The notes below the pieces were generated by a model. That model was not told where the DNA came from, did not search any database, and saw nothing but the letters and a program-made list of their open reading frames with translations. Shown here one piece after another: positions 35,099 to 45,539 of a stretch of DNA of 64,000 nt. The position numbers and the translations under genes were made by a program. The first letter of the stretch is position 1; every line of letters begins with the position of its first letter. Source of the stretch: Chryseobacterium gleum (GTDB lineage: Bacteria > Bacteroidota > Bacteroidia > Flavobacteriales_D > Crocinitomicaceae); assembly GCA_945897565.1 (NCBI GenBank), contig CAMDFN010000006.1:40908-104907 (forward strand), read 5' to 3'.

Positions 35099-36202
35099 TT
35101 AAGCGATAACCGGGTTGGGTTTACCTAAGTTTTTCAACATTTTTGTGTGCTCACCGAGAGCGATTAAAAACGTATCATAAGAGTAATAGGGTAAATGGAA
35201 GTCTTTTGCCGTTTGCTCTACGATTTTAGAAATTTTGTTGTAGTGGATGTGACAAATAGAAGGGAAGAGGTGGTGCTCTACTTGATAATTTAGACCCCCC
35301 ACATACCAAGAGAAAAACTTAGCTTTTGGCGCAAAATTAGCGGTGTTGTATAGTTGACTTACAGCCCAATCTGCTTCAACGACACCAGAGTTATTTGGCA
35401 TTGGAAAAGTTGAGGTTGGAACGATGTGTGCGGGCTGAAAAATCATGGCTAGAATAAGACCACAAATGAATTGCATGATCAAGAAGCCAAGTATGTTTGT
35501 GATCCAGCTGGCGCCGCCAAAATAAATAGGCAGGAATAAAAGCAGACCAGTGTAAATTATTTTAAAGAAAATAATTCTGAACATGTGTTGTCCGAATGTA
35601 ACACCTTGTGACTCTATAAGGCCTTTTTTCTTGTAACGGAAAGCTTGTTGGTAGTCTTTGGTGAGGTACCAGAAAAGTGTCATCATGCCGTAGAAGAACC
35701 ATGCATAAAGGTGCTGAAATCTGTGAATAGCGTGGTATTCAGAATGCGGAGAAAAACGCAACATGAAAAGCGGCGGATCGATGTCTTCGTCGTGGTCGGT
35801 GACGTTGGTGTAGGTGTGGTGTAATACGTTGTGTTGGATACGCCAGTTTCTTGCGCTACCACCTAAAATAATCATGACATTACTCACAAGTGTGTTGACC
35901 CATTCTTTTCTGGAATAGGCACCATGGTTGGCGTCGTGCATGACTGACAAACCAACACCGGCCATGCCAAAGCCCATGAATACCCAAAGCCCATAATAGG
36001 CAAGCGTTGGTAGCTCTTGCCAAAACAAGAAGCCATAAGGGACTAGAAATGAAGCGAGTAGTGCAAATGTTTTAAAAACCATTGCCGCATTAGCTGTTTT
36101 GGCAATGTTGTTTTCTTTAAAATAGGCGTTGACTCTGGACCTGAGTGTTTTGTAAAACTCAGTGTTGTGTTCTTTGGAGAACTGAACGGGCGCGTAACTC
36201 AT
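35099..36202 (-). CDS. Membrane fatty-acid (acyl-lipid/acyl-CoA) desaturase
   Basis: A 367-residue integral-membrane di-iron desaturase. The three histidine boxes are present: HDANHG, HNVLHHTYTN and QVEHHLFP. Hydrophobic pairs of helices lie near residues 45-85 and 205-260. The QVEHH form of the third box is typical of front-end (delta-5/6-like) or linoleoyl-CoA-type desaturases, but there is no fused cytochrome b5 domain, so electrons must come from a separate ferredoxin or b5-type protein. Introduces double bonds into fatty acids for membrane fluidity. A TAnnTTTG promoter lies 18 bases upstream. Confidence 0.92.
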   Translation of the reverse strand: MSYAPVQFSKEHNTEFYKTLRSRVNAYFKENNIAKTANAAMVFKTFALLASFLVPYGFLFWQELPTLAYYGLWVFMGFGMAGVGLSVMHDANHGAYSRKEWVNTLVSNVMIILGGSARNWRIQHNVLHHTYTNVTDHDEDIDPPLFMLRFSPHSEYHAIHRFQHLYAWFFYGMMTLFWYLTKDYQQAFRYKKKGLIESQGVTFGQHMFRIIFFKIIYTGLLLFLPIYFGGASWITNILGFLIMQFICGLILAMIFQPAHIVPTSTFPMPNNSGVVEADWAVSQLYNTANFAPKAKFFSWYVGGLNYQVEHHLFPSICHIHYNKISKIVEQTAKDFHLPYYSYDTFLIALGEHTKMLKNLGKPNPVIA

Positions 36203-36220
36203 TTAAGCAAGATTAGAGTT

Positions 36221-36228
36221 CAAAGTTA
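36221..36228 (-). promoter_or_regulatory. -7 promoter element (TAACTTTG) of the desaturase
   Basis: TAnnTTTG on the minus strand, 18 bases before the ATG at 36202. Confidence 0.5.
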
Positions 36229-36271
36229 CGCAAATAAAAATATCCAATCATGTTGTCTTCATATATATCAT

Positions 36272-38110
36272 TTATGACAAACCTTGAAGCGCACACAAAT
36301 CCTTGTAGGCACTTGGCTTGGAAAGTAATTCGTCATGTTTTCCAAATTCAATAATTTTTCCTTTTGAGAGCACAATTATTTGATTTGCGTTGCGAACGGT
36401 AGAGAGCCTGTGGGCAATTACAAAACAAGTTCTGTTTTGCATCAGATTTTCTAGGGCTTGTTGTACGAGTTGTTCAGAGGCGGTGTCTAAGGCAGAGGTG
36501 GCTTCGTCGAGGATAAGAATTGCGGGATCTTTGTATACGGCTCGGGCAATTGCAATTCTTTGTTTTTGGCCACCCGATAATTTATTGCCGCGCTCACCTA
36601 AGGGGGTGTTATAACCGCTGTCTAGCTCAGTAATGAAATCATGTGCATTGGCGACTTTTGCCGCGGCGCTAACTTTTTCCATATCTGGGTTTTCTTCCCC
36701 AAAAGCAATGTTTTGCGCCGCGCTCATATTGAATAAGATGGATTCCTGACTTACCACGCCAATTAGGTTGCGCAGCGAGACCAAACTCATGTCCCGAATA
36801 TCAAGGCCATCAATTGTGATCGCGCCGCTCGAGACGTCATAAAAACGCTGTAATAAATCCATGAGTGTGGATTTACCACTCCCGGATTCACCAACAATAG
36901 CCACTAAGCTCCCTTTTTTGACCACCCAATTTATTTGTTGAAGAACAGGTTGTTCTTGATAAGAGAAATCTACTTGTTGAAAGGTGATTTCGTTTTCAAA
37001 TTGTTTGACGTCAATACAGTTGACCTTGTCTGTAACTGTATCTGTTGCATGTAAAAGACTATTGATGCGGTCTTGAGAAGCCTGTGCTTTGGTCATGTTG
37101 GCCATGTTATTAGACACGCTTTGGATAGGCCTTAGAAATTGAGAGAAAACAATGATGTATGTCAAAAAGACTTCGCCACTCAGTCCAATATGCGCACCAT
37201 TCAAAATGAGGCGCCCACCAAAATAAACCAAGGCTAATAGTACGGTGGCGCCCAGGGTTTCATTGACTAAAGGAGAAAGGTCTCGCTTTCTAAAAACGCG
37301 TGTGGCGAGTTTTTGGTGTTGGTCATTCTTTTGCCCGAATGAATCTGAAATGAAACGGATGGCGTTGAAGGCTTTGATGACCCGAACACCACCTAAGTTT
37401 TCATCCATGGAGGCATATAAAAAACCCAATTGTTCTTGCGTTTTTTGGGCTGTTCGTTTCAGGCTTTTACCGATTTTTGAAATGACAAAAGCGGAGACCG
37501 GCAACAAAAACAATGAGATGAGGGTGAGTTGCGGGCTCATGTAAATGAGGGTCAGTAAATTGATAATAATAGCCAGCGGTTCTCGAAAAATAAGTTCGAG
37601 CAAACTAACTACCGCTACTTCAATTTCATTGACGTCGCTGTTCATACGCGCCATGAGGTCGCCTTTTTTTTCATTGCTGTGATAAGCAAGCGGCAAGCGC
37701 AGCGACTTTTCAAATAATGCGCCGCGCACATCGCGCACAACAGACATTCTGATTTTTGATTGGGTCCAAACGGCACCATATCTAAAAATATTTTTCAATA
37801 AGAAGGCCAGAAAAACACTGACGCAAACAAATAGAAGCGCGCCTTTTGGGTCGGCCTTGACCAAGGAATACATCTCGAAATTATAGGCGTCTTTGACATA
37901 ATTTACAATTCCGGAAAGGCCACCTTCAAATTGGGGAGGGGCTACCTTGGCAAGCTCTTCGTTGGTTTTAAAAATCAATTGTAAAACAGGCACAAACAAC
38001 ACCAAAGAGAGTAAATTGAACACTACAAACAGTAAATTGAATAGAATGGTAGTCCAAGCCAGCCCTTTGTACTTAAAGGTATAGTTGTATATTTCTTTGT
38101 AGTAAGACAT
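36272..38110 (-). CDS. ABC exporter, fused permease-ATPase (MsbA-like)
   Basis: 612 residues: a six-helix ABC type-1 membrane domain (about 1-345) followed by an ATPase domain (about 370-612). All motifs are present: Walker A GESGSGKST, Q-loop VSQESILF, signature LSGGQKQ, Walker B AILILDEATSAL and switch His in AHRLST. As a half transporter it should homodimerise in the inner membrane. Similarity style fits MsbA/lipid-A flippase or multidrug exporters; lipid-A synthesis genes are not adjacent, so the substrate remains open. The start codon follows a -7 element by only 5 bases. Confidence 0.93.
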   Translation of the reverse strand: MSYYKEIYNYTFKYKGLAWTTILFNLLFVVFNLLSLVLFVPVLQLIFKTNEELAKVAPPQFEGGLSGIVNYVKDAYNFEMYSLVKADPKGALLFVCVSVFLAFLLKNIFRYGAVWTQSKIRMSVVRDVRGALFEKSLRLPLAYHSNEKKGDLMARMNSDVNEIEVAVVSLLELIFREPLAIIINLLTLIYMSPQLTLISLFLLPVSAFVISKIGKSLKRTAQKTQEQLGFLYASMDENLGGVRVIKAFNAIRFISDSFGQKNDQHQKLATRVFRKRDLSPLVNETLGATVLLALVYFGGRLILNGAHIGLSGEVFLTYIIVFSQFLRPIQSVSNNMANMTKAQASQDRINSLLHATDTVTDKVNCIDVKQFENEITFQQVDFSYQEQPVLQQINWVVKKGSLVAIVGESGSGKSTLMDLLQRFYDVSSGAITIDGLDIRDMSLVSLRNLIGVVSQESILFNMSAAQNIAFGEENPDMEKVSAAAKVANAHDFITELDSGYNTPLGERGNKLSGGQKQRIAIARAVYKDPAILILDEATSALDTASEQLVQQALENLMQNRTCFVIAHRLSTVRNANQIIVLSKGKIIEFGKHDELLSKPSAYKDLCALQGLS

Positions 38111-38115
38111 TGATA

Positions 38116-38123
38116 CAAAGATA
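38116..38123 (-). promoter_or_regulatory. -7 promoter element (TATCTTTG) of the MsbA-like gene
   Basis: TAnnTTTG on the minus strand, 5 bases before the ATG: predicted leaderless or near-leaderless mRNA. Confidence 0.55.
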
Positions 38124-38162
38124 CATTTTTGTTTAGATGGGGGCTTCCTCTACAAGTATTCT

Positions 38163-38170
38163 TACCTTTG
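38163..38170 (+). promoter_or_regulatory. -7 promoter element (TACCTTTG) of rbfA
   Basis: TAnnTTTG followed by CAAC and the ATG at 38175: a 4-base gap implies a leaderless transcript. Confidence 0.55.
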
Positions 38171-38174
38171 CAAC

Positions 38175-38510
38175 ATGAGTTCAATCCGTCAGCAAAAAAT
38201 AGAATCCGTTATTCAGGCTGAGCTAGCCGCATTTTTTCGAAAAGAAGCCGCAGAAATTTGTTTGGGAGCAATGGTTTCAGTCACCGTCGTGCGCATCACT
38301 TCAGATTTGAGCTTAGCGAGAATTTACTTGAGTGTTTTTGCGGGCCCCGAAAAAGGAGTTGTTTTGGAAAACATTCAAGCCAACCGAGGCAAAATTCGCT
38401 TAGAGGTGGGCAGACGACTCAAAAACCTCCGCAAAATTCCCGACTTGGTTTTCCACATCGACGACTCCCTTGACTACGCAATCAAGATTGACGAACTTCT
38501 CAAGAAATAA
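38175..38510 (+). CDS. rbfA: Ribosome-binding factor A
   Basis: 111 residues of the RbfA family: a KH-type RNA-binding fold that helps mature the 30S subunit near the 16S 5' helix. Recognisable parts are SIRQQKIESVIQAELAAFF at the N-terminus, VTVVRITSDLSLARIYLSVF, and the C-terminal PDLVFHIDDSLDYAIKIDELL. Length is normal. It is followed by the permease gene with only a 3-base gap if that gene begins at ATT (38514). Confidence 0.93.
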   Translation: MSSIRQQKIESVIQAELAAFFRKEAAEICLGAMVSVTVVRITSDLSLARIYLSVFAGPEKGVVLENIQANRGKIRLEVGRRLKNLRKIPDLVFHIDDSLDYAIKIDELLKK

Positions 38511-38513
38511 GCG

Positions 38514-39713
38514 ATTAAGACCGCGCTTTACATAGCAAAACGTTACCTTTTTAGTCGTTCGAAACGCTCGATAGTGAGCATTATTTCAAGAATTTCAGTG
38601 GTAGGCATTGCTGTTTGTACGGCTGCAATGGTCATTTTATTGTCGGCTTTTAATGGCATTGAACAAATGATTTCAAAACTATATACTTCTTTTGATGCGC
38701 CGATCACTATTCAACACCAAAGCAGAAAAACCTATTTTCTGCGTCAAATAGACTTCGAAAAGCTGCAAGCTATAAATGGTGTAGAGGCTTTTAGCAAAGA
38801 ACTTGAGGAGTTGGTGGTGCTGCGCAAAAATCAAAGATGGATCAACGCCAATATGCATGCGGTTGATGCCGAATTTATGAAGCGTGCAAAGGTCAGCCAA
38901 CACTTGATCAATGCAGTAGGCGCTGATGTTTTAAACAATCCGGGCTACGTGTTTTTGGGCGCTGATGTTTTTTCAAAATTAAAACTAGGTTTGGGTTCCG
39001 AGCAAAACAACATTCAAATGTATGCGCCTAAAAGCAACATGAAAATGAAGCTAGGAAAAATGCCATTTCACATTCAACCTATTGATGTTGCGGGTGCGTT
39101 GAACTACAATCAAGAGCTCAATAGCAATTCTTTACTCTGGGACTACAACGCAGCGAGCCAGCTTTTTAATCAAGAGGGCGCCATAACAAGAATCCATATT
39201 TATACAAACCCAAATATGGATTTGCAAGCTATTCAAAATAGCATTAAGAAATTGGTGGGCCCGAACTTTTTGGTGAGAACGCAATTAGAAAAGAACGAAC
39301 TGATATATAAAACAAGTCGTTCAGAACGCTTGGTGGTTTTTATCATATTATTATTTGTTTTCGTTTTGGCCTCGTTTAATTTGATTGCTACGCTCACAAT
39401 GCTCATCAATGAAAAACAAGCGAACTTGCAAATTTTGAAAGCCCTGGGCATGACGTCACAAAATCGTTTTCAGATTTTCTTTTTCGAGGGCCTGCTGCTG
39501 TCTTTTTTAGGGATTTCTCTCGGTTTGATTTTCGGCTTGTTTATTTGTTGGTGTCAGCAATATTTCGGTTGGTTAATTGTGCCGGGTGCAAACGTGCCTT
39601 TTCCAATCGTTTTTAAAGCGAAAGACTTTATAAGCATACTCTTCGCTTCCAGCACATTGGCTTTTATATTTACTTATTTCCCTGTCAGATTTTTAATGCG
39701 CAGGACCCAGTAA
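38514..39713 (+). CDS. LolC/LolE/FtsX-type ABC permease, apparent ATT start
   Basis: A MacB/FtsX-fold permease. Membrane helix 1 is near residue 30, then a periplasmic domain (about 60-270), then three helices (about 275-395). Homologues open with a conserved amphipathic segment before helix 1. Here that segment (IKTALYIAKRYLFSRSKRSI) is encoded in frame between the rbfA stop and the first GTG (38574), but the only codon in the right place is ATT at 38514, 3 bases after the rbfA stop. I infer an ATT start giving 399 residues; the GTG start would delete the conserved segment. Such proteins move lipoproteins from the inner membrane (LolCDE); the LolD ATPase is not here. Confidence 0.85.
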   Translation: MKTALYIAKRYLFSRSKRSIVSIISRISVVGIAVCTAAMVILLSAFNGIEQMISKLYTSFDAPITIQHQSRKTYFLRQIDFEKLQAINGVEAFSKELEELVVLRKNQRWINANMHAVDAEFMKRAKVSQHLINAVGADVLNNPGYVFLGADVFSKLKLGLGSEQNNIQMYAPKSNMKMKLGKMPFHIQPIDVAGALNYNQELNSNSLLWDYNAASQLFNQEGAITRIHIYTNPNMDLQAIQNSIKKLVGPNFLVRTQLEKNELIYKTSRSERLVVFIILLFVFVLASFNLIATLTMLINEKQANLQILKALGMTSQNRFQIFFFEGLLLSFLGISLGLIFGLFICWCQQYFGWLIVPGANVPFPIVFKAKDFISILFASSTLAFIFTYFPVRFLMRRTQ

Positions 39714-41300
<1,587 letters not shown>

Positions 41301-41302
41301 TC

Positions 41303-41572
41303 ATGATATTAGAAATCATCACACCAGAAGCCAGCCTTTACAAAGGAGAGGTGAATAGCGTCAGTTTACCTGGCCTAGATGGTGTTTTTCAAGTCCTTAA
41401 CAACCACGCCCCTATCATTTCTTCATTGAAAAAAGGGGAGTTGTGTTTCGAAACCAACCAAACCGTTGAACCAAATGATCACCTTGCTGTTTCTGGCAAT
41501 TTAGTCCGTGTTCAAATCAAAGGTGGTGTAGCTGAACTCAACAACCAAAAGTTAATTGTTTTAGCTGAGTAA
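41303..41572 (+). CDS. atpC: F1 ATP synthase subunit epsilon (short form)
   Basis: 89 residues, 2 bases after atpD. Only the N-terminal beta-sandwich domain of epsilon is present (MILEIITPEASLYKGEVNSVSLPG, LNNHAPIISSLKKGEL); the C-terminal two-helix hairpin that inhibits ATP hydrolysis in E. coli and Bacillus is absent. This short form is usual in Bacteroidota, so it is not a truncation. The beta domain suffices to link the gamma shaft to the c-ring. A strong terminator closes the atpDC unit. Confidence 0.93.
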   Translation: MILEIITPEASLYKGEVNSVSLPGLDGVFQVLNNHAPIISSLKKGELCFETNQTVEPNDHLAVSGNLVRVQIKGGVAELNNQKLIVLAE

Positions 41573-41591
41573 GTGAAACAAAGCATTACAC

Positions 41592-41624
41592 AAAAAGGGA
41601 TTGGTCTGACCACTCCCTTTTTTT
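41592..41624 (+). terminator. Terminator of atpDC
   Basis: Long hairpin: AAAAAGGGA-T-TGGT, CTG loop, ACCA-C-TCCCTTTTT with a single internal mismatch and a T run. Confidence 0.85.
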
Positions 41625-41665
41625 ATGAATATTCCGCAAAAGATTACGTATTTTCGTTTGATTAA

Positions 41666-42415
41666 ATGAGCACCTTAGATAACCTCGATCTTCAAAAGAT
41701 TCCCCGCCACGTTGCTTTCATCATGGATGGCAATGGGCGCTGGGCTAAAAATAAAGGTCAGCAACGCTTATTTGGCCATGCTGCTGGTGTAGAATCTGTC
41801 AAAGAAGTGATCAAAACCGCGCGTGAACTCGGCGTATCTTATTTAACCATGTATGCTTTTTCTACCGAAAATTGGGCCCGCCCGAGTGATGAGGTAGAGG
41901 GTCTTATGAATTTATTGGTCGATGCAATTGCCAATGAAGTAGATGAAATGCATGCGAATGGAGTTCGGCTACATACAATTGGAGACATCCAAGGTTTGCC
42001 AGGCAACTGTTATCAGTCTTTGCTATCGGCAATGGAGCGCACCAAAGACAACACCTCATTGACCCTTATATTGGCACTTAATTATTCTGCCCGTCAGGAA
42101 ATACTCAAAGCGGCTCTGGCGGCCCATCAGCTTATTGAAGATGGCCAGCTTTCAAGGGCTGCACTCGATGAACAAACTTTTTCGGGTTTGCTGCACACCA
42201 AAGATATTCCAGATCCAGAATTACTCATTCGCACAAGTGGAGAATGCCGAATCAGTAACTTTTTACTCTGGCAATTGTCTTACACAGAGTTGCTTTTCAC
42301 AGACACCCATTGGCCCGACTTCCGCCGCGATGCATTTATAGATGCCATTGTGGTTTTTCAGAAGAGGGAGCGGCGTTTTGGGCAGCTATCTGAACAAATT
42401 CAAACCAATAAATGA
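41666..42415 (+). CDS. uppS: Undecaprenyl diphosphate synthase (isoprenyl transferase)
   Basis: 249 residues of the cis-prenyltransferase family. HVAFIMDGNGRWAK carries the essential Asp, and the downstream TMYAFSTENWARPSDEV and the C-terminal pattern DPELLIRTSGECRISNFLLWQLSYTE are conserved (with LTRTSGE-type Arg residues). It condenses isopentenyl units onto farnesyl diphosphate to make the C55 lipid carrier for peptidoglycan and polysaccharide. It overlaps bamA by 4 bases, forming the envelope unit uppS-bamA-skp-skp. Confidence 0.95.
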   Translation: MSTLDNLDLQKIPRHVAFIMDGNGRWAKNKGQQRLFGHAAGVESVKEVIKTARELGVSYLTMYAFSTENWARPSDEVEGLMNLLVDAIANEVDEMHANGVRLHTIGDIQGLPGNCYQSLLSAMERTKDNTSLTLILALNYSARQEILKAALAAHQLIEDGQLSRAALDEQTFSGLLHTKDIPDPELLIRTSGECRISNFLLWQLSYTELLFTDTHWPDFRRDAFIDAIVVFQKRERRFGQLSEQIQTNK

Positions 42416-44970
42416 ATAAAATACTCTTTTTTTTAATGCTTTTTAGCGCGGGTTTAGCGCTGGCCCAACCGCCAAATACGTTGGGTGGTTTGGCGTTTGA
42501 TTATGCCAACCCCCAAACTTTTGAGATTGGTCCGGTGCGCGTTGTGGGCGCGGACAACTACGATCACCAAGCAATCAAACTCATTGCGGGTTTGCGCACA
42601 GGCCAAAAAATCACCTTGCCCAGCCAGCAGATCAACAAAGCAATTCAAAGCCTTTGGGCAGAAGGCTTGTTTTCAGATGTGGCTATTTATGCGGAGAAAG
42701 AGTTGGGGGGCATTGTTTATTTGGTCATAGAATTGAGCCCAAGACCTAAACTTTCTAAGTTTAGATTTGTGGGGGTAAATAAACGTGAAGCCGACAAACT
42801 AAGAGAAGAGATTTCATTATATGCCGGCAAAACCATCACCGAAAACTTGGTTTTTGAAACCAATAGCAAAATCAGAAGTTACTACCGCGACAAGGGTTTT
42901 TATCACGCTAAAGTTCAAATCAATCGCCAACTCGATACCTTAATCAATAATTCCGAAATCTTCCTAATCCAGGTAGACAAAGGCATTAAAGTGGGCATTA
43001 AAGAAATCGAATTTGTAGGGGTTACATCGGTTCCTCTCTGGAAGTTGAAAATGGCCATGAAAGACACCAAGCAAAAGGGTCCGCAGCGGCTATTCAAGCG
43101 CTCTAAATACACAGAGAGCAGCTATGCAACTGACAAAGCCGCATTGCTTTCTAAATTCAATGCCGAAGGTCTTAGAGACGCCGCCATTGTAAAAGATTCT
43201 GTTTTTATGCTCGATGACAAGAACATGAAAATTCGCATTGAGATCAGCGAAGGTGATAAATACTATTTTGGCGATATCGAATGGATAGGCAACTCAAAAT
43301 ACCGCTCGAGCTTTCTGGACACCGTTTTGGGTATCAAAGCTGGCGACCTTTACAACAAAGACTTATTTAATCAGCGCTTATATGGCAATGGCGACGGCCG
43401 CGATATCTCTTCGCTATACATGGACCGCGGCTATTTGTTTTTCCAAATATCTCCTGTAGAAACAGGTGTTAAAGACAACAAAATCAATCACCAAGTGCGT
43501 TTAATTGAGGGCAAAGAGGCGCATATTGGTACGGTTACTATTCGAGGAAACACCAAAACAAACGACCACGTCATTTTGCGAGAAATCCGCACCAAGCCCG
43601 GCGACCTCTTCAACAAAGCCGACATCATGCGCACCCAACGCGAGTTGGCCCAACTCGGCTACTTTGATGAGCAAGGTTTTCAAGTGAATCCAAAACCGAA
43701 TCCGGCAAATGGAACCGTAGACATCGAATACGTTGTTGCAGAGAAGTCAAGTGATCAAATTGAACTTTCTGGAGGCTACGGCGGCGCCGGACCAAACACT
43801 TCTGGTCGTATTATCGGTACGCTTGGCTTGTCTTTCAACAATTTCTCCACCAAAAACTTCTTTAAGAAAGACGCCTGGAGCCCACTACCTGGCGGCGACG
43901 GCCAGCGCCTCACTATTCGCGCCCAATCCACAGGTCGTTTTTATCAAGGTTATAACTTCTCTTTCACCGAACCATGGTTGGGCGGCAAGAAACCAAACTC
44001 CCTCACTTTTTACGTCACTAATTCTTCGATTTCTACAAATGGCTTATTGCGCACCAACGCTGCCTACAACGGTATTTCTATTTCAGGAGCTGGTGTGGCC
44101 ATGGGCCGCCGCAAAAAATGGCCAGATGATTATTTTGTAGCCAATTATGAGCTTTCTTACCAGTATTACGATGTACAGAATTATTCATTTTTTCCGCTTT
44201 TCCAGAATGGTTACGCCAACGACATCTCCCTTAAATACACCTTGCAACGCAGCTCGGTAAGTGCGCCAATTTATCCTCAAAATGGCTCCAACTTTACCTT
44301 TTCTGCCAAAGCAACGGCTCCATACTCTATGTTTGGTCCTGAAAAAGACTATTCAAGCATGACGCAGCAAGACCGCTACAAGTACTTGGAGTATTTCAAA
44401 TTGAAGTTTACAGGTGAGTGGTATACACCTTTGACGGCCGACAAAAAACTCGTCTTGATGTCGCGCTTTGGATTTGGTTATATGGGTGCCTACAACAAAG
44501 CTAAAGGGATTTCTCCTTTTGACCGTTTTATTATGGGCGGCAGTGGCCTTACAGGTATGGGCGCCAACCAAATTGGCGGACGTGAAATCATCGCTTTACG
44601 TGGCTACGAGGACCAAACGATTTCTTCTTCTGGCGGCGATCCAATTGTAGCAAAATACACCTTAGAGCTGCGTTATCCAATTTCACTCAATCCGCAAGCA
44701 ACTTTTTATGCCTTATCTTTCTTAGAAGCGGGCAATACCTACCCAAGTTTTGATAAGTTCAACCCGTTCAATGTCAAACGCACAGCGGGTGTTGGTATCC
44801 GTGTCTTTTTACCAATGTTTGGAATGTTGGGCCTTGATTACGGTTTGGGTTTCGACCAAATGGACGCGTGGGCAAGTGGTTTCGGAAAAGGTTCTGACGT
44901 AGATATCAAAGCCAAAGGTTATTATCCTAAATTGACATTTACAATCGGGATGAACCTCGGAGAATTGTAG
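42412..44970 (+). CDS. bamA: Outer-membrane protein assembly factor BamA
   Basis: 852 residues. Signal peptide (about 1-18, ending ALAQ), then POTRA repeats (about 35-445; G-V-x-R-G-type strand signatures such as IRGNTKTNDHVILREIRTKPGDLF) and a 16-strand Omp85 barrel to the end. The barrel includes FSFTEPWLGGKKPN and the lid-lock loop motif in the GLTGMGANQIGGREIIALRGYED region, the equivalent of the VRGF loop. BamA folds and inserts outer-membrane barrel proteins such as the FecA-like receptor in this window. The gene is coupled to uppS by 4 bases and followed by two Skp-like chaperone genes. Confidence 0.96.
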   Translation: MNKILFFLMLFSAGLALAQPPNTLGGLAFDYANPQTFEIGPVRVVGADNYDHQAIKLIAGLRTGQKITLPSQQINKAIQSLWAEGLFSDVAIYAEKELGGIVYLVIELSPRPKLSKFRFVGVNKREADKLREEISLYAGKTITENLVFETNSKIRSYYRDKGFYHAKVQINRQLDTLINNSEIFLIQVDKGIKVGIKEIEFVGVTSVPLWKLKMAMKDTKQKGPQRLFKRSKYTESSYATDKAALLSKFNAEGLRDAAIVKDSVFMLDDKNMKIRIEISEGDKYYFGDIEWIGNSKYRSSFLDTVLGIKAGDLYNKDLFNQRLYGNGDGRDISSLYMDRGYLFFQISPVETGVKDNKINHQVRLIEGKEAHIGTVTIRGNTKTNDHVILREIRTKPGDLFNKADIMRTQRELAQLGYFDEQGFQVNPKPNPANGTVDIEYVVAEKSSDQIELSGGYGGAGPNTSGRIIGTLGLSFNNFSTKNFFKKDAWSPLPGGDGQRLTIRAQSTGRFYQGYNFSFTEPWLGGKKPNSLTFYVTNSSISTNGLLRTNAAYNGISISGAGVAMGRRKKWPDDYFVANYELSYQYYDVQNYSFFPLFQNGYANDISLKYTLQRSSVSAPIYPQNGSNFTFSAKATAPYSMFGPEKDYSSMTQQDRYKYLEYFKLKFTGEWYTPLTADKKLVLMSRFGFGYMGAYNKAKGISPFDRFIMGGSGLTGMGANQIGGREIIALRGYEDQTISSSGGDPIVAKYTLELRYPISLNPQATFYALSFLEAGNTYPSFDKFNPFNVKRTAGVGIRVFLPMFGMLGLDYGLGFDQMDAWASGFGKGSDVDIKAKGYYPKLTFTIGMNLGEL

Positions 44971-45021
44971 CATTAACAATAAATTGGTAACTTCGTCGTT
45001 CTAAGCACGCAAATTAAAAAC

Positions 45022-45531
45022 ATGAAATACCTTGCTCTTCTTTTATTGGTTTTTGGCATGCAATTTGTCAGTGCGCAGACCTACGCTTTCATAGACTCCG
45101 ATTACATCCTCGAAAATGTTCCAGAGTACGCAGAAGCCAAAGAACGGCTCGACAAAATGGCCGAACGCTGGACCAAAGAAATCGAAGACCGCTACGCGAC
45201 CATTAAAAACTTGAAAAGTAATTATGACCGCGAAGAAGTGCTCCTTCCAAAAGAGGAAAGAGAAAAAAGAAAAATTGAAATAGAAAAACTCGAGCAAGAA
45301 GCCATCGACCTTCAGACCCAACATTTTGGTACAGAGGGCGATTACTTTCAAAAACGTCAAGAGTTGATCAAACCAATACAAGATCGCGTATTCACTTCAA
45401 TGAAAAAAGTCGCTAAAAGAGAGGGTTATGCTTTTGTCTTTGACAAAGCCAACCAAAGCAATTTGCTTTACGCAGAAAAAGAGTTCGACATCTCAGATGA
45501 GGTGCTCGAAGAAATGGGAATAACTAAATAA
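45022..45531 (+). CDS. OmpH/Skp-family periplasmic chaperone (copy 1)
   Basis: 169 residues. Signal peptide 1-19 (MKYLALLLLVFGMQFVSAQ), then TYAFIDSDYILENVPEYAEAKERLD, the usual OmpH/Skp strand, and a long charged coiled coil (about 45-125: KNLKSNYDREEVLLPKEERE style), ending with YAFVFDKANQSNLLYAEKE. Skp trimers hold unfolded outer-membrane proteins on their way to BamA; position directly after bamA supports this. The second copy starts 8 bases later. Confidence 0.9.
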   Translation: MKYLALLLLVFGMQFVSAQTYAFIDSDYILENVPEYAEAKERLDKMAERWTKEIEDRYATIKNLKSNYDREEVLLPKEEREKRKIEIEKLEQEAIDLQTQHFGTEGDYFQKRQELIKPIQDRVFTSMKKVAKREGYAFVFDKANQSNLLYAEKEFDISDEVLEEMGITK

Positions 45532-45539
45532 ATATAAAA

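Noticed and set aside
38574..39713. GTG at 38574 as the permease start
   Set aside because: It would remove the conserved IAKRYLFS segment encoded in frame just upstream; see the ATT-start finding.
43733..44140. 135-residue frame inside bamA
   Set aside because: Shadow of the beta-barrel coding region, no start context or family.
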